NCBI GenBank assembly: GCA_900541785.1
Contig: UQKY01000039.1
Span: forward strand, 1-21,714
Length of the DNA stretch: 21,714 bases
Direction: 5' to 3'
Source of the DNA: an uncultured Collinsella sp.
Lineage (GTDB): Bacteria; Actinomycetota; Coriobacteriia; Coriobacteriales; Coriobacteriaceae
Positions 7,623 to 15,130 of this stretch are shown piece after piece (within the stretch, counting starts at the first letter, position 1; each line of letters begins with the position of its first letter). The position numbers and the translations under genes were made by a program. Below the pieces are notes generated by a model. It did not search any database. It saw nothing but the letters and a program-made list of their open reading frames with translations, and was not told the origin of the DNA.

Positions 7623-8899
7623 TGCTTTCCTCGGCAGAACTGGTACTTTGGGCAATCCACCATGCGACGACGTTGCTCTTTGGCGTCTTTGCTTCGGCGG
7701 CGCTGTGCGGTGTCGAGATCAACGGCCGCCATTCGCTCGAGCTGGTGGGGGTCGGCGCCGCAACCGGATGTGCATTCGGCCTCGCCAATGCCGTCGGCGG
7801 CGAGCTTTTCGCCCGACAGGCCTATCCACTCGTCGTGCATCTGCCGCTTGTCGTCTACCTGTGCGTACGCTATCGCCTGAGTCCGCTGCTCGCCATCCTG
7901 GGCGTTACCAGTGCCTACCTGAGCTGCCAGTTTAGCAACTGGGTGGGCATCGCCGCATTCGCCGCCACCGATTCGCAGGTCGCGTACTACGTGGCGCGCA
8001 TCATCACCACGCTCGGCGTCTTTGCCGTCTTGTTGCATTGGGCAAGCGAAATTGGCCCCCGCCTGGCGATCAAAAGCCCCACCGAGCTGGAGATTCTGCT
8101 CATCCTGCCGCTCGTCTACTACATCTTCGACTACGCCACCAACGTCTATACCACGCTCTTCCACTCGGGCTCGGTGGTAACCGTTGAGTTTTTGGCGTTC
8201 GCCCTCTGCGCCTTCTACCTTATGTTTCTTGCCGTCTACCTTCGCGAATACGAGGCAAAGGAAATCGCCGAGCGCGAGCGCTGGATGCTCGCGACCCGCG
8301 ACAGTGCGGCCATCAAAGAGCTCGAAGCCTGGCGCCAGTCCGGACGCGAGCTCTCGGTTCTCCGTCACGACATGCGCCACTACCTGCGCGGTCTAGCGGC
8401 CCTGATCGAAGAGGGTCACACCGATGAGGCGCTCGAGCGCATCGACGCGCTCTGCGAGGCCAACGACCGCACCGCCGTGCGCCGCTACTGCGCCAACGAA
8501 ACGGTCAACATTGCGCTCTCGTCGCTTTCCGCGGACATCAACGCGCACGGCATCACCGCCGACCTGCGCGCCGCCGTGCCCGAAACCGTCCACGTGAGCG
8601 ATGTCGATCTGTTCAGTGTGGTATCGAACGCCCTGGACAATGCCATCGCCGCAGCGAGCGCCGCCCCCGAAGGCAAGCGGTTTGTCGACCTGGACCTTCG
8701 CTACGAAGACGGTCAGCTTCTATTGCTGGTTTCCAACACGTTTGGCCGTGCGCCGCACATGGTCGACGGCGTGCCCGTGGCTCAGCACACTGGGCACGGC
8801 TTTGGCACCAAGAGCATTAAGCTTGCCGTCGAGCGTATGAACGGCAACTGCCAGTTCCGCATTAACGGCGACCGGTTTGAGCTGCGCGCCGTGATGTAG
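7622..8899 (+). CDS. Membrane sensor histidine kinase, AgrC/GHKL type
   Basis: Predicted 425-residue sensor kinase. Residues ~5-210 contain about six or seven hydrophobic helices, typical of polytopic peptide-sensing kinases and lacking an extracellular PAS or Cache domain. A linker helix (210-245) leads to the H-box with LRHDMRHYLR, His249 being the likely phospho-acceptor. The GHKL ATPase domain has the N-box SNALDNAI (Asn336, Asn340) and the G-box GHGFGTKSIK (391-400). The start at 7622 has GGGAG 6 bases upstream and overlaps the stop of the response regulator. In Firmicutes such pairs often sense cyclic peptides, but no AgrB or AgrD gene is next to it here, so the signal is unknown. The downstream neighbour is convergent, 18 bases away. 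Confidence 0.9.
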   Translation: MLSSAELVLWAIHHATTLLFGVFASAALCGVEINGRHSLELVGVGAATGCAFGLANAVGGELFARQAYPLVVHLPLVVYLCVRYRLSPLLAILGVTSAYLSCQFSNWVGIAAFAATDSQVAYYVARIITTLGVFAVLLHWASEIGPRLAIKSPTELEILLILPLVYYIFDYATNVYTTLFHSGSVVTVEFLAFALCAFYLMFLAVYLREYEAKEIAERERWMLATRDSAAIKELEAWRQSGRELSVLRHDMRHYLRGLAALIEEGHTDEALERIDALCEANDRTAVRRYCANETVNIALSSLSADINAHGITADLRAAVPETVHVSDVDLFSVVSNALDNAIAAASAAPEGKRFVDLDLRYEDGQLLLLVSNTFGRAPHMVDGVPVAQHTGHGFGTKSIKLAVERMNGNCQFRINGDRFELRAVM

Positions 8900-8900
8900 G

Positions 8901-8933
8901 GGCTGCCGCCAGCCTCGCTACAGCGGTGCAGCC
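8901..8933. terminator. Possible shared hairpin between convergent genes
   Basis: GGCTGCCGC (8901-8909) can pair with GCGGTGCAGCC (8923-8933) with a 2-base bulge, across the 18-base gap of the convergent kinase and UDG-like genes. There is no T tract on either strand, so termination is only a possibility. Confidence 0.3.
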
Positions 8934-9493
8934 GCCGGGGTCAGCTGCTTAATGTAGGCCCACATGCGCTGCTTGGCGGCCTTGTCGGTGAGCGCCGCCT
9001 CAAAACCGTCGAGCGCCAGCACGCGGCGCCCCTGCACATGGGCGACCAGGCCGGGCTTGAGCATGGCGGTGTCAAAGTCATCAATTGCCACAAGCATATC
9101 GGCATAAGTCTCGCGCATGACATCGGCCGCACTGTTGTCCAGCAGCAGCACCGCCTCGGGATCCAAGGTCTCCAGCGCCTCGCGGAACAGGTCGCACGTC
9201 AGGGCCTCGCCCGCCGCGACCGCTCCGTCGCCCGCGCCGGCGACGCTTGCCAGCACGCAAAAATCCTCGGGGGCATATCCGATGGCGCCGAGCGCCTTAC
9301 GCAACGCGGCGCCATCCGCGCCGGCAGCCAGCTCGCCGCCCGAGCACTCGGCTTCATCCAAATCGCCTTTGACCAGCACAATCGGCGAGCATGCGTTGCC
9401 CGCGATACGCACACCGCGATCTGCAAGCGACGCGAGCTCCTGCTCGGTCGCCTGAGCGATGGCTTCTTTTTTCTGGCTTTGTGACGTGGGCAT
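8918..9493 (-). CDS. Uncharacterised protein resembling a degenerate uracil-DNA glycosylase fold
   Basis: 191-residue, probably cytoplasmic protein without signal peptide or membrane helix. The start at 9493 is preferred over 9523 because GGAG lies 5 bases upstream, while the ATG at 9523 overlaps a TATAAT promoter element. I do not recognise a named family with certainty. The order of segments does recall family 4/5 uracil-DNA glycosylases: IVLVKGDLDEAECSGGEL (38-55) in place of the usual GEAPG...GRPFVG, then ALRKALGAIGYAPEDF (63-78), then LDPEAVLLLDNSAADVM (110-126) where those enzymes have 'KPKVIVALGATA', and a C-terminal WAYIKQL helix. The catalytic GEAPG and HPS motifs and the iron-sulfur cysteines are not recognisable, so enzymatic activity is doubtful. 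The gene is divergent from thioredoxin. Confidence 0.7.
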   Translation of the reverse strand: MPTSQSQKKEAIAQATEQELASLADRGVRIAGNACSPIVLVKGDLDEAECSGGELAAGADGAALRKALGAIGYAPEDFCVLASVAGAGDGAVAAGEALTCDLFREALETLDPEAVLLLDNSAADVMRETYADMLVAIDDFDTAMLKPGLVAHVQGRRVLALDGFEAALTDKAAKQRMWAYIKQLTPAAAPL

Positions 9494-9521
9494 GCGCTCT
9501 CCAATCATTTGCGTGCCCACC

Positions 9522-9527
9522 ATTATA
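9522..9527 (-). promoter_or_regulatory. -10 element (TATAAT) of the UDG-like gene
   Basis: A perfect TATAAT on the minus strand lies 29 bases before the chosen start at 9493. No good -35 box is seen at 16-18 bases. Its overlap with the alternative ATG at 9523 argues that the shorter protein is correct. Confidence 0.45.
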
Positions 9528-9629
9528 TAAAAGAGCCGCCCGCGAGTGGTTGCTTTACGAGCCGCTGGGTATAAGCACGGTCGTACTGAGTTTTACGCGG
9601 CCGAGCCGCGTTGTATTATGGAGGTCACC

Positions 9630-9950
9630 ATGGCTGACATTAAGCAGATTACCCCCGAGAACTTCGACGCTGTCGTCAACGATAGCCTGCCCGTACTGGT
9701 TGATTTTTGGGCCCCGTGGTGCGGCCCTTGCCGCTCGCTCTCGCCCATCGTAGACGAGGTTGCCGACGAGCTGACCGGCAAGCTGGCCGTGGCCAAGTGC
9801 AACGTCGACGACAACCAGGATCTGGCCATGAAGTTTGGCGTCATGAGCATCCCCACGCTGATCGTCTTTAAGAACGGCGAGGAGGTCGACCGCTCGGTCG
9901 GCGCCTTACCCAAGGCAAGACTTCAGGCACTGCTGGAGAAGCATCTGTAA
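9630..9950 (+). CDS. trxA: Thioredoxin
   Basis: Small cytoplasmic dithiol oxidoreductase of 106 residues, the normal length for thioredoxin 1. The redox motif WCGPC occupies residues 30-34 (active Cys31 and Cys34), the buried acid is Asp25, and the cis-proline is Pro75 in SIPTL. The start at 9630 has GGAGGT 4 bases upstream; the longer reading frame from 9546 only adds an unrelated leader. An extra cysteine, Cys57, lies in the third strand (VAKCNVDDN), as in several Gram-positive thioredoxins. It is reduced by thioredoxin reductase, which is not encoded in the window. It stands alone between a divergent gene and a terminator upstream of the nickel cluster. Confidence 0.95.
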   Translation: MADIKQITPENFDAVVNDSLPVLVDFWAPWCGPCRSLSPIVDEVADELTGKLAVAKCNVDDNQDLAMKFGVMSIPTLIVFKNGEEVDRSVGALPKARLQALLEKHL

Positions 9951-10061
9951 TACGCTTGTTACTTGTCTGCCGTCCATGAGCGGTTTTGCACCGCTCGCCG
10001 GAGTGCCAAACGCAAGGCATGCGACCACGGATAGTATGGTAGACACAAACAGCCCCCAGTG

Positions 10062-10100
10062 AACGGGTGCGAGTCAGACGGACTCGCGCCCGTTTTCTTA
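10062..10100 (+). terminator. Rho-independent terminator upstream of the nikR/hyp cluster
   Basis: Arms ACGGGTGCGAGTC (10063-10075) and GACTCGCGCCCGT (10081-10093) form a 13-bp stem with one G-T wobble and a 5-base loop, followed by TTTCTT. It ends transcription from thioredoxin or from a short transcript starting after the TAGTAT at 10032-10037. A smaller perfect hairpin without T tract, GAGCGGT/ACCGCTC, lies at 9978-9996. Confidence 0.85.
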
Positions 10101-10170
10101 TGCGACGGCGCCCAAGGCGGGCGTAGTAGAATCTGAACCACCATATCGCCCCACACAAAAGGAGATTCCC

Positions 10171-10419
10171 ATGCATGACGTCGGAATGAACATGAGCCAG
10201 CTTGCCATGAGCGTCAAGCAGGTCGACGACACCATTGAGCTCGCTCACGAGTGGAGCCATCAGCTGCTGCATGCGACCGAGAACTTTGACATGGAGCGCA
10301 TTGGCGCCAAGCTCGAGGCCGCCATGTCTGCGCTGCACGAGGCGCACGATGCGCTCGAGGGCTACGAGGAGGCCATCGAGGCAGATCACAACTCCGTCGG
10401 CTCTGTGAAACTGGTGTAA
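10171..10419 (+). CDS. Small His-rich helical protein encoded with nikR
   Basis: 82-residue, acidic, predicted all-helical cytoplasmic protein that I do not recognise as a named family. It contains seven histidines (positions 2, 26, 30, 34, 56, 60, 73), several spaced four apart on one helix face (His26, His30, His34 and His56, His60), which is compatible with metal binding. AAAGGAG lies 6 bases before the start. Its stop is followed after a single base by the GTG start of nikR, so the two are almost certainly co-translated, and the hyp genes follow on the same strand. A possible -10 box TAGAAT (10127-10132) lies after the terminator. A role in nickel sensing or delivery is inferred from position and histidines only; it is not HypA, which has a different N terminus and zinc cysteines. 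Confidence 0.8.
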   Translation: MHDVGMNMSQLAMSVKQVDDTIELAHEWSHQLLHATENFDMERIGAKLEAAMSALHEAHDALEGYEEAIEADHNSVGSVKLV

Positions 10420-10420
10420 C

Positions 10421-10927
<507 letters not shown>

Positions 10928-10956
10928 CAGCACACACTTCAATGAAGGGGAGCCAC

Positions 10957-13410
10957 ATGCGGCATGTGCATATTCATGTGACGGGCATTGTGCAGGGCGT
11001 CGGCATGCGGCCATTTGTGTATCGCGAGGCTATGGCGCATGGCATTTGCGGCTGGGTGCTCAACGCGGGCGATGGCGTGCACATCGAGGCGCATGCTTCG
11101 GTCGAGGCACTCGACGGCTTTGTCGCCGCGCTGTCGGAGCACGCGCCTGCCGCGGCCCGCGTTGAGCATGTCGCTGTTGCAGACCTGGAGCCCGACGCTT
11201 GGGATGCCGACGATGAGCAGGTATTTCGTATCGTAGCGTCGCAGAATCAGACCATGCACACGACGCTCATCTCCCCCGATATCGCCACCTGTGACGACTG
11301 CCTGCGCGAACTGTTCGACCCCGCCGACCGACGCTATCACTACCCCTTTATCAACTGCACCAACTGCGGGCCGCGCTTTACCATCATCCGGTCGCTGCCT
11401 TATGACCGAGCGGCCACGTCGATGGATTGCTTTCCCATGTGCCCCGAGTGCGCCGCAGAGTATGGCGACCCGCTTGACCGGCGCTTTCATGCGCAGCCCG
11501 ATGCCTGCTTTGACTGCGGGCCACATATTACCTGGCGCGAGGCGGCGGGCGACATGGAGCTCGAGGGCTCGGGGGCGACGCCAGCCGTCGGCAGCACGCG
11601 CGAAACCAGCGATGCCATTATTGATCGCTGTGTCGAACTGCTAGCCAGCGGCGGTATTGTCGCCATCAAGGGCCTGGGCGGATTCCATCTGGCCTGCAAC
11701 GCCGCCGATGAGCAGGCGGTGGTCGAGCTGCGCCGTCGCAAGCGCCGCAGCAACAAGCCGCTTGCCGTTATGGTGTGCAGCCTTGCCGATACTGAACGCC
11801 TGTGCCATGTCGATGATGCCGAGCGCGGCTTGCTAACCGGTAGCATTCGCCCCATCGTGCTGTTACGCCGGCGTGCTGTTGGCGAGGGAGATTCCCCCGA
11901 CGCCCTTACACTCGCGCCATCCGTCGCGCACGATCTACCCGAGCTCGGCGTCATGCTCCCCTATACACCGCTTCAGCATCTGCTGCTTGCAGCTGCCGCG
12001 TCGCATGACATGCACGCGCTGGTCATGACCAGCGGAAACCTGAGCGAGGAACCTATCGAAACTGACGACGACCTTGCCTGGGAACACCTCGTTGCCGCCG
12101 GCATCGCCGACGCGCTACTTGGCAACGACCGTGCGATTCTCACACGCTACGACGACTCCGTGGTACGCGTGGTCGGTGGGGTCGTTATGCCCGTGCGCCG
12201 CGCTCGCGGATATGCACCCCAGCCGCTGCCGTTGCCGGCGCTCGACGGCGCTCCGTCCTGCGTGCTCGCCTGCGGCCCACAGCAAAAGGCAACGATCGCA
12301 TTCACACGCGAGGATGCGAACGGCGAGGCGGCCTGTTTTGTATCGCAGCATATTGGCGATGTCGAAAACGGCGAGACCTTCGATGCCTGGAACGCCGCGC
12401 GCACGCGCTTGGAAGATCTCTTCGACTTGACGCCCGCCGCGCTGGCCTGCGACTTGCACCCCAGCTACCTATCGAGTCAGTGGGCGCGCGAGCAGGCGCG
12501 AAAATGCAATCTGCCGCTCGTCGAGGTGCAGCACCATCATGCGCATATCGCGAGCGTAATGGCCGAGGCTATCGCCGCAGGCCAGCTTACAACCAACGCA
12601 CGCGTCCTCGGTATTGCCTTCGATGGTACGGGTGCCGGCACCGACGGCACCATATGGGGCGGTGAGTTCCTTGTCGCCGGCCTTGCCGATTTTGAACGCA
12701 CCGCGCACCTGCGCACCTGGGCGCTGCCAGGCGGTGCCGCATCCGTGCGCGATGCCCGGCGCAACGCCTTTGCCCTGCTGAGCGAGCTCGGCCTGCTCGA
12801 GCACCCAGGTGCCGCGAGACTATTGGGCACCCTCGACGAGCAGACGTGCAGCATCACGGCTACGATGATCGAGCGGAACATCAACAGCCCACGCACGAGC
12901 AGTATGGGGCGTCTCTTTGATGCCGCCGCTGCTGTTTTGGGCATTTGCGGGCAGGCAACCTACGAAGGCGAACCCGCCATCGAACTCGAAGCCGCCGCCT
13001 GGCGCGCACTCGGCGGTAAGCCCGTTCGTCTCGACGGCAATCATGCAGGCGTATTCACGTCTGACGCCAACTCCCCCATCTTGGACCCCCAACCGCTCAT
13101 CGAAGCTCTTCTGAATGGAATCGAGGCAGGCGCGCCGGCCGACAGGCTCGCGCTCGGGTTTCACATCGCCATTACGCACGCTACGACCCACATCGCGTGC
13201 GAGATCTGTGATCGCGAAGGCCTCGATACCGTCGCGCTCTCGGGCGGTGTGTTCATGAACCGGCTTTTGCTTCAGCTCCTTACCCACGAACTCAAAGACG
13301 CTGGCCTTGCCGTCTTGGTCCCCCACGCCGTGCCCGTCAACGACGGCTGCATCGCCTACGGTCAGGCCGCCATCGCTCGCGCTCGCCTCGCGCAGACGGC
13401 GTTGCGATAG
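10957..13410 (+). CDS. hypF: Carbamoyltransferase HypF ([NiFe] hydrogenase maturation)
   Basis: 817-residue cytoplasmic enzyme that converts carbamoyl phosphate to carbamoyl-adenylate and passes the carbamoyl group to the C-terminal Cys of HypE, the source of the cyanide ligands. Domains in order: acylphosphatase (GIVQGVGMRPF, Arg18; WVLNAG, Asn36), a double zinc-finger region with paired cysteines (CDDC, CTNC, CPEC, CFDC; residues ~112-195), a YrdC-like nucleotide-binding domain (GGIVAIKGLGGFHLACNA, KRRSNKPLAVM), and a Kae1-like C-terminal domain (HHHAHIASVMAE, GIAFDGTGAGTDGTIWGGE, LSGGVFMNRLL). The start at 10957 is preferred over 10942 because AAGGGGAG sits 4 bases before it and the family begins at this Met. 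It lies 29 bases after nikR. The length is slightly above the usual ~750-800. Confidence 0.96.
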   Translation: MRHVHIHVTGIVQGVGMRPFVYREAMAHGICGWVLNAGDGVHIEAHASVEALDGFVAALSEHAPAAARVEHVAVADLEPDAWDADDEQVFRIVASQNQTMHTTLISPDIATCDDCLRELFDPADRRYHYPFINCTNCGPRFTIIRSLPYDRAATSMDCFPMCPECAAEYGDPLDRRFHAQPDACFDCGPHITWREAAGDMELEGSGATPAVGSTRETSDAIIDRCVELLASGGIVAIKGLGGFHLACNAADEQAVVELRRRKRRSNKPLAVMVCSLADTERLCHVDDAERGLLTGSIRPIVLLRRRAVGEGDSPDALTLAPSVAHDLPELGVMLPYTPLQHLLLAAAASHDMHALVMTSGNLSEEPIETDDDLAWEHLVAAGIADALLGNDRAILTRYDDSVVRVVGGVVMPVRRARGYAPQPLPLPALDGAPSCVLACGPQQKATIAFTREDANGEAACFVSQHIGDVENGETFDAWNAARTRLEDLFDLTPAALACDLHPSYLSSQWAREQARKCNLPLVEVQHHHAHIASVMAEAIAAGQLTTNARVLGIAFDGTGAGTDGTIWGGEFLVAGLADFERTAHLRTWALPGGAASVRDARRNAFALLSELGLLEHPGAARLLGTLDEQTCSITATMIERNINSPRTSSMGRLFDAAAAVLGICGQATYEGEPAIELEAAAWRALGGKPVRLDGNHAGVFTSDANSPILDPQPLIEALLNGIEAGAPADRLALGFHIAITHATTHIACEICDREGLDTVALSGGVFMNRLLLQLLTHELKDAGLAVLVPHAVPVNDGCIAYGQAAIARARLAQTALR

Positions 13411-13458
13411 GCTGTTTTGCCAGCCTGCGCGCCGCCGTCTCACAGGTGTAACGCGTTT

Positions 13459-13477
13459 GCTCGCGACTCCCGCGAGC
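13459..13477 (+). other. Small hairpin in the hypF-hypC gap
   Basis: GCTCGCG (13459-13465) and CGCGAGC (13471-13477) form a perfect 7-bp stem with a 5-base loop. There is no T tract. The 131-base gap holds nothing else that I recognise; hypC could be reached by read-through or from its own promoter. Confidence 0.4.
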
Positions 13478-13541
13478 GCTACCATCAACTGATGGGTAAT
13501 TAGGCGCCTATCCAGCGCAAAACGTATAAAAGGGAAACATT

Positions 13542-13802
13542 ATGTGCCTTGCCGTTCCCGGTAAAGTGGTCAAACGCGACGACGACCTTAAAGCGACCGT
13601 CGACATGATGGGCATCGAGCGCCCCGTTTCGCTGCGCCTCGTGCCGACGGCGCAGGTCGGCGACTATATTCTTGTGCACGCCGGCTTTGGCATTCAGATT
13701 GTCGACGAGCAGGAAGCCCAAGAGACACTCGAGCTCGTCAACACCATGACCGAGCTGGCCGAAGAGGACCAGCTCGCCACCAACCCGGCCGAGGCATACT
13801 AG
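13542..13802 (+). CDS. hypC: Hydrogenase assembly chaperone HypC
   Basis: 86-residue chaperone, an OB-fold protein that with HypD carries the Fe(CN)2CO group and delivers it to the hydrogenase large subunit. It has the family signature MCLAVPGKV, with the essential Cys2, and the conserved histidine His46 in DYILVHAGFG. AAAGGGA precedes the ATG with a 6-base spacer. Its TAG stop overlaps the GTG start of hypD by one base, which couples the two at a near 1:1 ratio, consistent with the HypC-HypD complex. Confidence 0.96.
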   Translation: MCLAVPGKVVKRDDDLKATVDMMGIERPVSLRLVPTAQVGDYILVHAGFGIQIVDEQEAQETLELVNTMTELAEEDQLATNPAEAY

Positions 13803-14917
13803 TGGCGGCGGCGCAGCCGGTTCGCTCCGGTATCGACTTTTCGGCATTTCGCGACCCCAAGCTGGCTCGCGAGCTCATCGATCGTATTCATGGGCTTGTC
13901 GGCAACCGCAGCATCAACCTTATGGAAGTCTGCGGCACGCATACCGTGAGCATTGGCCGCTATGGCTTTCGCTCCATTATGCCGACGGGACTCAAACTGC
14001 TAAGCGGCCCGGGGTGCCCCGTTTGCGTCACCGCCAACCGCGACATCGATCATGCAATCGCGCTTTCCAACATGGACGGCGCCATCATCACCACCTTTGG
14101 CGACATGATGCGCGTGCCCGGATCGTCCACCTCGCTTGCCGCGCAAAAGGCGGCGGGGCACGACATCCGCATCGTCTACTCTCCGCTCGACGCACTCGAC
14201 ATTGCCGAGCAAAATCCCGAACGCCCGGTCATCTTTATGGGCGTCGGCTTTGAGACCACAACGCCCACCATTGCCGCCGCTATCCTGGAGGCCGACGCGC
14301 GCGGGCTCCAGAACTTCTCGGTCTACTGTGCTCACAAGACCACGCCGCCGGCTCTGCGTGCGATCTCCAACGACCCCGAGACGACCATCGACGGCTTTAT
14401 CCTGCCTGGTCACGTCGCTACCATCACGGGCCTGGCACCCTTTGGGTTTTTGGTCGATGAGTTCGATACCCCCGGCGTAGTCACCGGTTTTGAGCCGGTC
14501 GATATCTTGCAGGGCATCTGCATGCTGGTCCAGATGGTTGTCGAGGACAGGCCCGCGATTGGCAACGCCTACCGCCGTGGCGTCAATGCAGACGGCAACC
14601 CCGTAGCGCGCCAGCTGGTCGAGCAGGTATTTGAGCCGTGCGACACCACGTGGCGCGGACTGGGACCGATTGCCAGCTCGGGTCTTTCCATCCGACCTGA
14701 GTTCTCGCGCTTTGATGCGCGCGCCCGCTTTGATGTGCCCGTTGAGGCGACGGTCGAGCCGCGCGGGTGCCGCTGCGGCGACGTGCTGCGCGGGGCCATC
14801 ACGCCGAGCGACTGCCCGCTCTTTGGCCGCACCTGCACGCCCGAACACCCCGTCGGCCCGTGCATGGTGAGCTCCGAAGGCAGCTGCGCGGCGTACTACC
14901 GTTACCGCGACTATTAA
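13802..14917 (+). CDS. hypD: Hydrogenase maturation iron-sulfur protein HypD
   Basis: 371-residue protein that is the scaffold on which the iron atom receives its CN and CO ligands. Signature motifs are all present: MEVCGTHT with the catalytic cysteine, SGPGCPVCVT, TTFGDMMRVPGS, FMGVGFETTTPT, and the C-terminal 4Fe-4S ligands in GCRCGDVLRG, DCPLFGRTC and CMVSSEGSCAAYYRY. The start is GTG at 13802, overlapping the hypC stop, with a weak GAGG 7 bases upstream. The length is normal for the family. A perfect 12-bp inverted repeat begins one base after the stop codon. Confidence 0.96.
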   Translation: MAAAQPVRSGIDFSAFRDPKLARELIDRIHGLVGNRSINLMEVCGTHTVSIGRYGFRSIMPTGLKLLSGPGCPVCVTANRDIDHAIALSNMDGAIITTFGDMMRVPGSSTSLAAQKAAGHDIRIVYSPLDALDIAEQNPERPVIFMGVGFETTTPTIAAAILEADARGLQNFSVYCAHKTTPPALRAISNDPETTIDGFILPGHVATITGLAPFGFLVDEFDTPGVVTGFEPVDILQGICMLVQMVVEDRPAIGNAYRRGVNADGNPVARQLVEQVFEPCDTTWRGLGPIASSGLSIRPEFSRFDARARFDVPVEATVEPRGCRCGDVLRGAITPSDCPLFGRTCTPEHPVGPCMVSSEGSCAAYYRYRDY

Positions 14918-14945
14918 GGTCCGCCGTTCTAACGAACGGCGGACC
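14918..14945 (+). terminator. Perfect 12-bp hairpin directly after hypD
   Basis: GGTCCGCCGTTC (14918-14929) and GAACGGCGGACC (14934-14945) pair perfectly around a TAAC loop, starting at the base after the hypD stop. There is no T tract, so it may be a T-less terminator, an mRNA 3'-end stabiliser, or part of the structured element that follows. Confidence 0.5.
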
Positions 14946-14955
14946 GGCCGACGCT

Positions 14956-15059
14956 GCGCACCATTCAGGCGAGCGATTTGCCTTTCAATCGTCGGCTGCG
15001 GGCAAAAGCCCAGCAGCCTCCTCTTTCAAGGCAACTCACTTCGTCTGAATGGCGCTCGC
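14956..15059 (+). ncRNA. Candidate structured RNA element between hypD and hypE
   Basis: Three nested helices are visible: CCATTCAG (14961-14968) with CTGAATGG (15045-15052), extended by GCG/CGC; TTGCCTT (14978-14984) with AAGGCAA (15028-15034); and GGCTGC-GGGC (14994-15003) with GCCC-A-GCAGCC (15008-15018), closed by an AAAA loop. A competing pairing, GCGAGCG (14969-14975) with CGCTCGC (15053-15059), crosses the outer helix. The second arm of that pairing is followed by TGACTTTTACTT, so the layout could be a switch between anti-terminator and terminator forms, or a pseudoknot. It matches no RNA family that I recognise. A palindromic repeat element is the alternative. Confidence 0.4.
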
Positions 15060-15130
15060 TGACTTTTACTTAACATCGATTCTGCCACACTCGGCTATTG
15101 CCGATTCCACCCACGATTGGAGTTTTCGAT

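Noticed and set aside
7586..8380. A 264-codon frame opposite the histidine kinase.
   Set aside because: It is a shadow frame; the plus strand encodes all the kinase motifs.
9951..10170. NikR operator upstream of the nikR cluster.
   Set aside because: Only a GTATGG and a distant CCATAT were seen. They are about 100 bases apart and do not form the expected spaced palindrome.
14956..15059. Possible tRNA, including selenocysteine tRNA, between hypD and hypE.
   Set aside because: There is no T-loop GTTCRA motif, no acceptor stem with the right geometry and no anticodon arm; the helices do not form a cloverleaf.
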